DNA from: a bacterium
GTDB taxonomy: Bacteria > UBA9089 > CG2-30-40-21 > SBAY01
Assembly: GCA_030018635.1 (NCBI GenBank)
Contig: JASEHU010000044.1
Coordinates: 1 to 6,882, forward strand
DNA: 6,882 nucleotides
Direction of reading: 5' to 3'
Shown here piece after piece: positions 1 to 6,445 of this stretch (the stretch's first letter is position 1; each line of letters starts with the position of its first letter). The position numbers and the translations under genes are program-made. The notes beneath the pieces were generated by a model. That model was not told where the DNA came from. It worked only from the letters and a program-made list of their open reading frames with translations, and did not search any database.

Positions 1-1
1 C

Positions 2-82
2 AAGTATATTATATTAAATTTATTAACTATACTATTATTTTCACTCTACGATAAAATATTCGTAGCTACATTGGAAGCTTAA
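2..82 (+). pseudogene. Signal-peptide-like 5' portion of the barrel gene, ended by TAA
   Basis: This stretch is in the same frame as the downstream barrel ORF and is open from the window edge to a TAA at 80-82. It begins with Lys-Tyr, followed by a hydrophobic run (IILNLLTILLFSL) and a tail ending ATLEA, which is how an exported-protein leader looks. After the TAA the frame stays open without interruption into the ORF at 119-622. I infer that the barrel gene originally began left of the window and carries a nonsense mutation, or that the TAA is a sequencing error. A chance open frame of 26 codons in AT-rich DNA remains possible. Confidence 0.35.
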
Positions 83-118
83 GGCCCTAACTCGCCCATC
101 TTTAAAGGGAATTTGTTA

Positions 119-622
119 ATGGTAGGGGGGAAGCTCCGTTATAAACAATTTCAAGTCATATATGGTGTGGAATATTTTCAGGCAGGCACAAAAGATATAT
201 TTGATAGTACGATTGTAAAATGGACTCTGCCAGTTACTGGAGTTTACTTTGGGGGTCAATATTATTTTGGGAAGTTAAAAGATATTTATGTCCGTGTTTT
301 ACTTGGTGAATACTATCTTGGTGAGTACCATTCGTTTTTAGAGAAAGCAAATCTTAAAGTAACTAATCGTCCAGGGTATTTAGATGTTACTGGTGAAACT
401 TTTGGAGGAATGATAGGAATAGGCTGGATAAAAGAACCTTTCGATATTAGTGCTGGTTATAGGCTTCTCAATTTTACCAGCGCTACACAGGAAGGTAAAG
501 ACGGGTTTACGGATAGAGTTAACGGACAACCTATACCACGGGGGGCATTCCCAAATGATTTAGACTATAGTGGATTTATAGTTAAAATAGGATTAAAGTT
601 TGATTTTATTAAGTTTAACTGA
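119..622 (+). CDS. Small outer-membrane beta-barrel protein, probably N-terminally truncated
   Basis: This gene encodes about 167 residues with alternating aromatic/hydrophobic and polar positions, glycine-rich turns and many Tyr/Phe residues (for example GGQYYFG and LGEYYLGEY). It ends in an amphipathic strand, KIGLKFDFIKFN, resembling the C-terminal strand of outer-membrane barrels. It has no enzyme motif and I cannot name a family. I chose ATG 119 because GGGA at 107-110 is about 8 bases upstream; TTG at 113 is in frame but too close to that site. No signal peptide follows either start, which is odd for an outer-membrane protein. The same frame continues upstream through a TAA at 80-82 into a leader-like segment, so the ORF may be the remnant of a longer gene. 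The short length also fits truncation. The stop is TGA at 620-622. Membrane location is inference from strand pattern only. Confidence 0.55.
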   Translation: MVGGKLRYKQFQVIYGVEYFQAGTKDIFDSTIVKWTLPVTGVYFGGQYYFGKLKDIYVRVLLGEYYLGEYHSFLEKANLKVTNRPGYLDVTGETFGGMIGIGWIKEPFDISAGYRLLNFTSATQEGKDGFTDRVNGQPIPRGAFPNDLDYSGFIVKIGLKFDFIKFN

Positions 623-654
623 AGGGTTAGTTAAAGCTATTACCATCTAATCGT

Positions 655-773
655 CAGACTGTGTGAAAACCATAGAATTAGCCTTTGTCAGCCCAATATA
701 ATGTATCGCACTCTACTTTGACAACTATATATTGGACTCAAGAATCATCAAATTTGACTTTTCACACAGTCTG
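655..773. mobile_element. MITE-like element with 15-bp perfect inverted ends and 4-bp target duplication
   Basis: CAGACTGTGTGAAAA at 655-669 is the exact reverse complement of 759-773. The element is flanked on both sides by TCGT (651-654 and 774-777), consistent with a 4-bp target-site duplication. At 119 bp it has no coding capacity. Inside, CCAATATA (693-700) pairs with TATATTGG (728-735), so a long hairpin can form. It fills almost the whole gap between the barrel gene and the exported-protein gene, and its right end lies 4 bases before the AGGGGTG ribosome binding site at 778-784. A TTGACA at 718-723 could serve as a -35 site, but I see no good -10. The parent transposase family is not identifiable from the window. 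Confidence 0.75.
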
Positions 774-791
774 TCGTAGGGGTGTAAAACA

Positions 792-2777
792 ATGTTAGAA
801 GTAAAAAAATCATGTTTTCTCTTCTTAAAGAGCATTTTAATTATCTTAATAATAATGGGTAATTTGTCTGATTTTGCCTTTGCTGAAGGCCAAATGTTGG
901 GTGACCCTGGCTTTGAGGAAAGTACGCCAAATGGGACATTCCCTGACTCTGGGTATTGGAAACCTGCGAGTGTAGATGGTGGTGCTTATGCAAAGTGTGT
1001 AGCTAATGAGGTAGCAAATCATAGTGGGGATAAGGGTCTATGGAATTATACTGGGGGGGAAACATGGGCCTGGTGGTCTGCACCATATCAGGAGTTTCTC
1101 TCTGCACCTGGCAAGATATATAATGCCAGTGCATGGATCAGGCAGCCTGACAAGAACCCTTATCCACCTTATGACCATGTATGGGTAGCTGGATCAGAAG
1201 CGTCTGTAAGGCTACAATTCCTAAACTCCTATCGAAGCATCATTGGTTCTGTAGCAAGTAATCCCAAGATTACCTCTGATAATCAGTCATGGCTTCAATC
1301 TTCAATTAGCAATGTAACTGCTCCACCAGATACTGCCTATGTAAGATTTACCTGCCGTGTTCAGAAGCCAGAGGGAAGTCCAGGAACAAGTACATCTTGT
1401 TTTGATGATTGTTTTCTTGAAGAAGTAGGTACTTCTAATGTAGGAGATAATCTTTGGAATTTTAGATGGAATGGAGATGACCGTTTTCATTCCAATGAAG
1501 CATGGTTAAGGCCATGGCGATATGATTATGAGGATGGATGGGGAAGATGGGTTGGTAATTATATCTACGAACTTAAATGGAGTGGAACATATACTCAACA
1601 ATCTGGTAACTTAAATGGAATATCTTGGAATATAGATCAGAATGGGCGATTATCAGTCTCTGCTGATCGAGACCGTCAATGGCATGCTTGGGCATATGTT
1701 TATGTAAGTAATTCATGTAACATACTTCTAAATGGGGGCGGTGATTGCGTCCCAAGAGTATTCTTAAATAAAGCATTCGACACACCTTATGAATTCCCTT
1801 GCAATCTTAGTCTTATAGCTGGTTGGAATCGGATAGATATTACTGGATATAATCAAAATGAAAGCTATTCATTTGTTCTAACTACTGATCTGGTCAATCA
1901 GGTAGATATCATGAATAGCTCCCCTATAAATCAACCCCCAACAGCCCACATTGACTCAATATCACCTAATCCAGCAACTCAAGGCAAGATAGTATCATTC
2001 ACTGGTCATGGTGAAGATTCCGATGGTACAATAGTGGCTTATGAATGGAACTCAAGTATAAATGGTTCGTTAAGTACTTTTGCTAATTTTACCACAACAG
2101 CCTTATCTATTGGAACTCATACAATTTTCTTCAAAGTAAAGGATGATGATGAAACCTGGTCAGCCCCTGTTACTTCTATCCTAAAAATAAATCCACCAAA
2201 TCAACCGGTTTTGGGAATAAATCCTACTTCTTTATCTTTTGGAGAGGTGGAGAAAGGGAAAAGCAAGACGATGAGTTTTACAATTACCAATTCAGGTGAG
2301 GGAACATTAACCGGGAATATCACGAAAGATAAAGATTGGATAATTGTTAGTCCTACAAGTTTTAATCTGGGTGCTGGAGAAAATAAAATAATTTCAGTTA
2401 CGGTTTTGCCAACAAGAGAGCTTTCGGATTATGTAACTTATACTGGTATGATAAATATTACTTCAAATGTGGGAAATGCAGTGGTTAATATTAGTATCAT
2501 TCCAACCTGTGTAATTGCTTATCCAGAACCAATCTCTTTATCCAGTGGTAAAATGTTAACCTTCTGGGGAACAGGTGTTGCTTACGGAACAATAAGGATT
2601 TATACTTTAAGCGGTGAATTAGTCAAAGAACTAAGAGAAACCGAGGGGAAGGATAAAATTATATGGAATTTAACTAACGAAAATGGTGAAAAGATAGTGC
2701 GAGGGATATATCTTTACTCAGCATCAAATCCAAAAGAGCCAAAAGGCAACAGAGGAAAGTTTACAGTAGTTAAGTAA
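792..2777 (+). CDS. Secreted multidomain protein: galactose-binding-like, PKD, Ig-like and C-terminal sorting domains
   Basis: This 661-residue exported protein has a leader with Lys5-Lys6, a hydrophobic core at 8-22 and a likely cleavage site after AFA (29-31). Residues ~35-212 resemble a carbohydrate-binding jelly roll (CBM4/9-like): GDPGFEES opening, aromatic-rich middle, closing FDDCFLEE. Residues ~217-372 look like a second ligand-binding beta-sandwich (SCNILLNGG and IAGWNRIDI motifs). Residues ~382-467 are PKD-like (NQPPTAHI, GEDSDGTIVAYEWN). Residues ~474-570 are Ig-like of the ASPM/SPD-2 or BACON type (PTSLSFGEVEKG). Residues ~577-661 match the FlgD-like/type IX-like C-terminal domain (IRIYTLSGELVKEL, NENGEKIVRGIYLY, GKFTVVK). 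The start at 792 is set by AGGGGTG at 778-784. No catalytic domain is visible, so a surface or extracellular binding role is inferred. The gene lies 58 bases upstream of a PorV/PorQ-family gene, fitting a cargo/outer-membrane-partner pair. Confidence 0.85.
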   Translation: MLEVKKSCFLFLKSILIILIIMGNLSDFAFAEGQMLGDPGFEESTPNGTFPDSGYWKPASVDGGAYAKCVANEVANHSGDKGLWNYTGGETWAWWSAPYQEFLSAPGKIYNASAWIRQPDKNPYPPYDHVWVAGSEASVRLQFLNSYRSIIGSVASNPKITSDNQSWLQSSISNVTAPPDTAYVRFTCRVQKPEGSPGTSTSCFDDCFLEEVGTSNVGDNLWNFRWNGDDRFHSNEAWLRPWRYDYEDGWGRWVGNYIYELKWSGTYTQQSGNLNGISWNIDQNGRLSVSADRDRQWHAWAYVYVSNSCNILLNGGGDCVPRVFLNKAFDTPYEFPCNLSLIAGWNRIDITGYNQNESYSFVLTTDLVNQVDIMNSSPINQPPTAHIDSISPNPATQGKIVSFTGHGEDSDGTIVAYEWNSSINGSLSTFANFTTTALSIGTHTIFFKVKDDDETWSAPVTSILKINPPNQPVLGINPTSLSFGEVEKGKSKTMSFTITNSGEGTLTGNITKDKDWIIVSPTSFNLGAGENKIISVTVLPTRELSDYVTYTGMINITSNVGNAVVNISIIPTCVIAYPEPISLSSGKMLTFWGTGVAYGTIRIYTLSGELVKELRETEGKDKIIWNLTNENGEKIVRGIYLYSASNPKEPKGNRGKFTVVK

Positions 2778-2782
2778 AAATC

Positions 2783-2809
2783 TTTCCCAGAACCACAAAG
2801 TTTGGGAAA
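2783..2809 (+). promoter_or_regulatory. Intergenic hairpin between the exported-protein and PorV-like genes
   Basis: TTTCCCA (2783-2789) pairs with TGGGAAA (2803-2809). Two further pairs, one of them G-U, extend the stem to about 9 bp around a 9-base loop. No T-tract follows, so it is not a standard intrinsic terminator. It may be an mRNA-stabilising or attenuating stem between two cotranscribed genes, or have no function. A TATAAT at 2811-2816 has no convincing -35 partner. Confidence 0.35.
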
Positions 2810-2835
2810 ATATAATCAGGCGGTGAAAAGAAGGA

Positions 2836-3807
2836 ATGGGAATAAATGGCGTTTTATTAGGAATTACCTGTATTTTTTTATCTGTGGCAATCAATGTTCA
2901 GGCTAAAGGTGCAGGAACTACTGGTGGTGAATTTCTAAATATCGGTGTTGGCGAGCGAGCAGTTAGTATGGGTGGAGCATTTAGTTCAATTGCTGACAAT
3001 GTTACTGCAATCTATTGGAATCCAGCTGGGCTTACACAACTAAAAATGCGTGAATTCTCTGTAATGCATCTTAATTATCTGGTAGATATAAAAAGCGAAT
3101 ACTTAAGTTATGCTCAGCCTTTAGGTAAATATGGAGCTATTGGTAGCCAACTTGCTCTTTTAATTTCAGAACATTCACGCAGGGATGATTTTGGGAATGA
3201 AATTGGTGATTTTCATAATAATGTAGGTGTGTTTTCCCTTGCTTACGGTTATCCGGTAAAAAGAAATCTTTCTTTAGGAATAACCTTGAAAGGGTTTTAT
3301 AGTAAATTGGATAGCGATGAAACAAGTGATCTTGTTTTTGATTTAGGTGGACTATACAAGACACCACTTGAAGGAGTGAATTTAGGCTTTGTAATTCAGA
3401 ATCTTGGTACGGGATTAAAATTTACTCCTGACAAAGAAGTGATTTCACATAATTTTAAGGCGGGTATTTCTTACAGCCTGGATAGGTCCCTGGACAATGG
3501 CCAGCAGACAGCTAACATAGATAGGAAGAATAATTTGATTCTCTCGGCTGATATAAATTCTCTTTTCAGTCAGAAATCAAGATTAAGTGCAGGTAGTGAA
3601 TATTCTTTCCTTGTTCCCTGGCCAAAAAGTTTAACAGCTTCAATACGAGTGGGTTATAAATCAGGGATGAGTTCTACACTTGGTGAGATTACTGGCTTTT
3701 CTACTGGTTTAGGACTACAACATAAAAAGATGGCTTTGGATTACGCCTTTGTTCCTTTCGGAGATCTCTGTAATACTCACCGTGTATCATTTACTATTAA
3801 GCAATGA
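2836..3807 (+). CDS. PorV/PorQ-family outer-membrane beta-barrel protein
   Basis: This 323-residue protein has a signal peptide at about 1-23 (hydrophobic VLLGITCIFLSVAI, cleavage after VQA). The N-terminal block of the mature protein (residues ~27-66) is diagnostic of the PorV/PorQ (UPF0164) family: FLNIGVGERAVSMGGAF, then DNVTAIYWNPAGL. The rest alternates short amphipathic strands with glycine turns, consistent with a FadL-like barrel, and ends RVSFTIKQ. In characterised type IX secretion systems PorV moves cargo bearing a C-terminal sorting domain to the cell surface, while PorQ-type members act with PorU/PorZ. Which role applies here cannot be told from sequence alone. ATG 2836 is the only ATG in the open frame at this end; AGGCGGTGA (2818-2826) is a strong ribosome binding site at normal distance. 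It probably shares a transcript with the upstream protein. No terminator is visible before the IS. Confidence 0.85.
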   Translation: MGINGVLLGITCIFLSVAINVQAKGAGTTGGEFLNIGVGERAVSMGGAFSSIADNVTAIYWNPAGLTQLKMREFSVMHLNYLVDIKSEYLSYAQPLGKYGAIGSQLALLISEHSRRDDFGNEIGDFHNNVGVFSLAYGYPVKRNLSLGITLKGFYSKLDSDETSDLVFDLGGLYKTPLEGVNLGFVIQNLGTGLKFTPDKEVISHNFKAGISYSLDRSLDNGQQTANIDRKNNLILSADINSLFSQKSRLSAGSEYSFLVPWPKSLTASIRVGYKSGMSSTLGEITGFSTGLGLQHKKMALDYAFVPFGDLCNTHRVSFTIKQ

Positions 3808-3817
3808 AGCAAAGAGT

Positions 3818-3862
3818 GGGGATTAGATGAGAGTCGGGGATTAGATGAGGGGATTAGATGAG
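3818..3862. repeat. Three tandem copies of GGGGATTAGATGAG at the left flank of the IS
   Basis: The 14-mer GGGGATTAGATGAG occurs at 3818-3831, 3836-3849 and 3849-3862. The first two are separated by AGTC, and the last two overlap by one G. The third copy runs straight into the left IS tip, which starts GGGTC. The array begins 10 bases after the PorV-like stop codon and matches nothing coding. Confidence 0.85.
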
Positions 3863-3886
3863 GGTCGCACCTTGACAGGCTGTTGA
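3862..3886. repeat. Left terminal inverted repeat of the IS
   Basis: This begins GGGTC and contains ACCTTGACAG and CTGTTGA. Compared with the reverse complement of 5820-5844 it differs only at 3867-3868 and 3879. TTGACA at 3872-3877 is a perfect -35 hexamer pointing into the element, but no good -10 follows at 16-18 bases. Confidence 0.8.
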
Positions 3887-4013
3887 AATGAAGCGGGGAT
3901 TTGGGGAATGTTCTTTTTCGCTTATTTTATGCGGAATCTAAGGGGTAAGAGAAGTAATTTTAAATTTTATATTGTGGGGTCAAAAGAAAAAATACTAAAG
4001 ATTTTTTAAAAAG

Positions 4014-4068
4014 ATGTCGAGGATACCTATAGAGACTAATTTTTTAAAATTGGGAGGTATCCTCGATG
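4014..4068 (+). promoter_or_regulatory. Hairpin occluding the transposase ribosome binding site and start codon
   Basis: TCGAGGATACCT (4017-4028) is the exact reverse complement of AGGTATCCTCGA (4055-4066). In RNA, two G-U pairs extend the stem so that the whole AUG (4066-4068) is paired. The 3' arm covers the AGG of the GGGAGG ribosome binding site (4052-4057), the spacer and the start codon. IS10, IS50 and IS200 are known to use such structures to block transposase translation from transcripts that read in from outside the element. A transcript starting inside the left arm would escape the block. The function is inferred from position. Confidence 0.7.
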
Positions 4069-5604
4069 ACTCATTTATTATGTCGGCAAAAAGGTTTAAA
4101 AACTTTAGCATTTTTTGTTCTTTTACAGTATGTGTTGTTCAAAGAAATTCTCTTTTCGGGAGAGAAGGGAATATTTGCCTTCTATATTCCAGAAGGACAT
4201 ATTTTAAGGCGGATAGAAGAAAGGGTAGACTTTAAAAGAATAGGGAAGATACTTGAGACTAAATACTCTGGCAAAATAACTCCTATTCCAAGGATTGAGC
4301 CGATTGCTCTATTCAAACTCTATCTGGTCATGTTTCTCTATCCTATTCACTCTGAAAGGGAATTATGCAGAAGGGCACATTCAGATATGGCAATAAGATG
4401 GTTTTGTGATTTTGGTCTTTTTGGTAAGATACCGGATCACAGTATTATCTCAAAGTTTCGTGCCAGAGTAGGTGCAAAAACATTTTTAGAAATATTTGAA
4501 TATATTGTTCATTGTTGTGTCAAGGTAGGATTGGTAAAGGGGAATCACATCAGTATAGATGGTTCAAAACTTCCTGGTAATGCCAGAAGATATACCTCAG
4601 CAGAGCAGGCCAGGAGATTAACCAAGGAGTACATAAAAAGGTTATTTGGGACAGAGTATGTAGAAGGAGAGACTAAAGAACAGGAAGAAGGGTTAAAGGA
4701 GATAGCGAAGGTTGCTTCTAAACTGGTAGGTTATCCTGTCCAGAAGGCAGACAAGGTAGTCGAAAAGATAAAGATGCAAGCAAAAGAGATGGGGATAAAA
4801 CCAGTCAAGATAAAGGGGATACCTGTAGAAAAGGCCAAGGAGATAAAAGAGAAAGTATCTAAAGTATTACACGAAATTTCTCATGCAAGAGGGGATTCAA
4901 CAGCGAGGGTAGGTCGAACATCATCAAATGAGAATTACTGTGGGTATCTTCAATCTTTTGCTTATGATTATCCTGTGGGAGTATTTACTGCTTGCTATCT
5001 TGAACCGGCAGATACTTATTGTTCTAATATATTTATTCCTACATACGAGGCACATAAGAAGAATGTAGGTAAGGCTCCGGATGAGATTAGTCTGGATAGA
5101 GGATACGATGAGATTAAGGTAAGAGAAATTTTAGAAAAAGATAAGGTAAAGGCTTATATTAGTCTGGCTAAAAGAGAAAACAAATATGGGGTTTATTCTA
5201 CGGAGATGTTTGAGTTCAATGAGAAAGGTGAGCTTATTTGTCCAGCAGAAAAACGAATGGAGAGGTTAGGCAAGAAACCTCGCCAGGATAGAAAAACGAG
5301 ATATAAAGGGATTGCTTGTCAGGAATGTGAATTAAGGAAGTTTTGTACTACTGTCCGTTACCGAACAATAGAGATTATTGAAGAAGAACATAAGAGGAGG
5401 CAAGAGGCAGAGAAAATCAGTCAAACACCTGAGCATAAATCTGCTCTAAAGAAACGATTAAGGATTGAGGGAGGCATTGGTCATCTGAAAGATTATCATT
5501 TGTTACGCAGAGCACTTTATCGAAACAAAGAGATGATAAAGATTCAGCAGTTGATGTCCGTAACTTCATCAAATATTGAAAAACTTGTTTGGGCAAAGAT
5601 TTAA
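4066..5604 (+). CDS. IS1182-family DDE transposase
   Basis: This 512-residue transposase catalyses cut-and-join of the IS ends. Residues ~36-135 match the family's N-terminal (DUF772-like) domain: YIPEGHILRRIEERVDF, then HSERELCRRAHSDMAIRWF and IPDHSIISKFR. The RNase-H-like catalytic core has Asp165 (SIDGSKL), Asp344 (SLDRGYDE) and Glu468 (LRIEGGIGHLKDYHLLRR), giving a complete DDE triad. Residues ~185-275 form a Lys/Glu-rich helical insertion. Cys392, Cys418, Cys421 and Cys427 form the CP...C..C.....C cluster common in this family, possibly metal-binding. The first ~34 residues are extra and hydrophobic compared with what I expect of relatives. ATG 4066 follows GGGAGG (4052-4057), and that region is locked in a hairpin. 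There is no frameshift or internal stop, so the protein is probably functional. Confidence 0.92.
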   Translation: MTHLLCRQKGLKTLAFFVLLQYVLFKEILFSGEKGIFAFYIPEGHILRRIEERVDFKRIGKILETKYSGKITPIPRIEPIALFKLYLVMFLYPIHSERELCRRAHSDMAIRWFCDFGLFGKIPDHSIISKFRARVGAKTFLEIFEYIVHCCVKVGLVKGNHISIDGSKLPGNARRYTSAEQARRLTKEYIKRLFGTEYVEGETKEQEEGLKEIAKVASKLVGYPVQKADKVVEKIKMQAKEMGIKPVKIKGIPVEKAKEIKEKVSKVLHEISHARGDSTARVGRTSSNENYCGYLQSFAYDYPVGVFTACYLEPADTYCSNIFIPTYEAHKKNVGKAPDEISLDRGYDEIKVREILEKDKVKAYISLAKRENKYGVYSTEMFEFNEKGELICPAEKRMERLGKKPRQDRKTRYKGIACQECELRKFCTTVRYRTIEIIEEEHKRRQEAEKISQTPEHKSALKKRLRIEGGIGHLKDYHLLRRALYRNKEMIKIQQLMSVTSSNIEKLVWAKI

Positions 5605-5819
5605 GATTGTTCGCTATTAATTGTCAGGTGCATTATTTCTGGTGAAAAACAGCGTTTTCTCCAATATAGGTGTGAGATAAAAGTCATAATTTTATGAGAA
5701 AAAGAAGGTAAATTGCTAAAATTTTAGAAATAGTCGTCATAAGATTAAGATTTTTAAGTGTTCTACTTCTTTTAACAAAATCAAAGTCAAAGACGATAAG
5801 GAAAAGGGTAGATTTTATG

Positions 5820-5844
5820 TCAACAGTCTGTCAAGGTCTGACCC
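5820..5844. repeat. Right terminal inverted repeat of the IS
   Basis: This is the partner of 3862-3886, with 22 of 25 positions complementary. It contains TCAACAG and CTGTCAAGGT and ends in GACCC. Its last five bases are also the start of the first unit of the tandem repeat at 5840-5861. Confidence 0.8.
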
Positions 5845-5861
5845 CAATTCGACCCCAATTC
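5840..5861. repeat. Two tandem copies of GACCCCAATTC at the right IS flank
   Basis: The 11-mer GACCCCAATTC is repeated exactly at 5840-5850 and 5851-5861. The first copy overlaps the tip of the right inverted repeat. It mirrors the G-rich tandem array at the left end, though the units differ in sequence and length. The Rhs remnant starts immediately after it. Confidence 0.85.
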
Positions 5862-5865
5862 GATT

Positions 5866-6372
5866 ATGAATGGGATAAGTTACACTTACGATGCAGGTGA
5901 TAGACTATTGCAGGCAGGAGCTACTACCTACGGCTACGATGGTAATGGCAATATGATAAGCAAGATAGGGGATGGCATAACAACTAATTATTCCTACGAT
6001 TACGCTAATAGATTGATTTCAATTCGCAATCCGCAATCCGAGATTCGCAATGCCTACGATGGTTATGGCAGACGAATCTCACAATTAGCCAAAGGAGGTG
6101 GTTTTGGAATACCAGAAGCCCAATGCACCGAGTATCTCTGGGATGGGACGAATGTCCTGCTTGAGTTTTATCAGAACAAAGGTAACCCGTTAGAGTACAT
6201 TTACGGCAATGGGCAGTTGATAAGCAGGGATTATTTGTTAGTATTGCCGGTTTCAAAGAGGCTTGTGTATCAAAACACGCATTGGTTTCATCAAGATGGC
6301 TTGGGTTCGGTAGTGAATCTTTCAGACTCCAAGGAATCGGGAGGGGGGTTAGACCTTGATTATGGAATTTAG
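5866..6372 (+). pseudogene. Rhs/YD-repeat protein remnant, truncated at both ends
   Basis: The translation shows classic YD repeats: YTYDAGDRL (6-14), YGYDGNGNM (22-30), YSYDYANRL (42-50), AYDGYGRRIS (63-72) and YLWDGTNVLLEF (90-101), then the near-core motif HQDGLGSVVNLSDS (142-155). Rhs/YD proteins are normally very large, forming a cocoon around a C-terminal toxin or effector; this piece is 168 residues. ATG 5866 has no ribosome binding site, and the gene starts just after the IS right flank, so the 5' part is missing. Similarity stops near residue 156; the last 12 residues come from a G-run and an inverted repeat (6351-6400). The expected core (PYLFTGREYD-type) and toxin are absent in all frames downstream. 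It is therefore a decayed fragment, probably not expressed. Confidence 0.85.
6022..6050. repeat. Short CGCAATC-type repeat inside the Rhs remnant
   Basis: ATTCGCAAT at 6022-6030 is followed by CCGCAATCCG (6031-6040) and a second ATTCGCAA (6043-6050). It encodes IRNPQSEIRN between a YD repeat and the AYDGYGRR motif. It is in frame, but the peptide does not look like Rhs sequence. The iterated composition suggests a small inserted simple repeat rather than inherited coding sequence. Confidence 0.55.
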
Positions 6373-6400
6373 AACCTTCCGTATTCCATAATCAAGGTCT
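6351..6400. repeat. 18-bp perfect inverted repeat closing the Rhs remnant
   Basis: Positions 6351-6368 (AGACCTTGATTATGGAAT) are the exact reverse complement of 6383-6400, with a 14-base loop holding the Rhs stop codon (6370-6372). Three G-U pairs could lengthen the RNA stem to 21 bp. No T-tract follows, so it is not an obvious terminator. Its outer end, TCAAGGTCTG (6392-6401), is also present at the right IS end (5831-5840), hinting at a related mobile-element tip. Confidence 0.8.
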
Positions 6401-6445
6401 GGTATAATGTTCTTCCAGTAAACTTCAAAATAAGCAGTAGTAGTT

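Larger units (their letters stand above)
3862..5844 (+). mobile_element. IS1182-like insertion sequence, apparently intact
   Basis: The element is about 1.98 kb and carries a single full-length DDE transposase (4066-5604) between 25-bp inverted repeats that match at 22 of 25 positions. The left leader (3887-4013, 127 bases) has no ORF, and the strongest feature before the gene is the start-site hairpin. The 215 bases between the transposase stop and the right repeat (5605-5819) hold no gene; I see only weak AT-rich palindromes such as CTAAAATTTTAG at 5716-5727. No target duplication is evident, and the tips merge with tandem repeats on both sides, so the exact ends are uncertain (the inner 17-bp core is 3870-3886 and 5820-5836). 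The IS separates the PorV-like gene from an Rhs remnant and probably landed in, or deleted, the 5' part of that Rhs gene. Confidence 0.8.

Noticed and set aside
614..635. Terminator after the first ORF (TTTAACT/AGTTAAA stem)
   Set aside because: The 7-bp stem is almost all A/T, and no T-tract follows it, so it is too weak to call.
1302..1785. Two minus-strand ORFs inside the exported-protein gene
   Set aside because: They are antisense shadows of a clear multidomain coding sequence and show no family motifs.
3137..3367. Minus-strand ORF inside the PorV-like gene
   Set aside because: It is antisense to a confidently recognised coding sequence and has an unnatural composition.
3972..3998. Transposase promoter (TTGTGG with TACTAA)
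   Set aside because: The spacing is only about 15 bases and both hexamers are poor matches; it is not supportable by eye.
4014..4235. A 73-codon ORF overlapping the transposase start
   Set aside because: It lacks a ribosome binding site, has no recognisable protein features, and most of it overlaps the true transposase in another frame. It is kept only as a possible regulatory leader in the hairpin finding.
5644..5659. Hairpin GAAAAAC/GTTTTC as a transposase terminator
   Set aside because: The stem is short with a bulge and no T-run follows it.
6005..6256. Minus-strand ORF across the Rhs remnant
   Set aside because: It is a shadow of the Rhs frame; its Cys/His-rich look comes from antisense codons and the inserted CGCAATC repeat.
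6403..6408. TATAAT as a promoter -10 after the Rhs remnant
   Set aside because: The hexamer is perfect, but there is no -35 at 16-18 bases and no downstream gene to drive.
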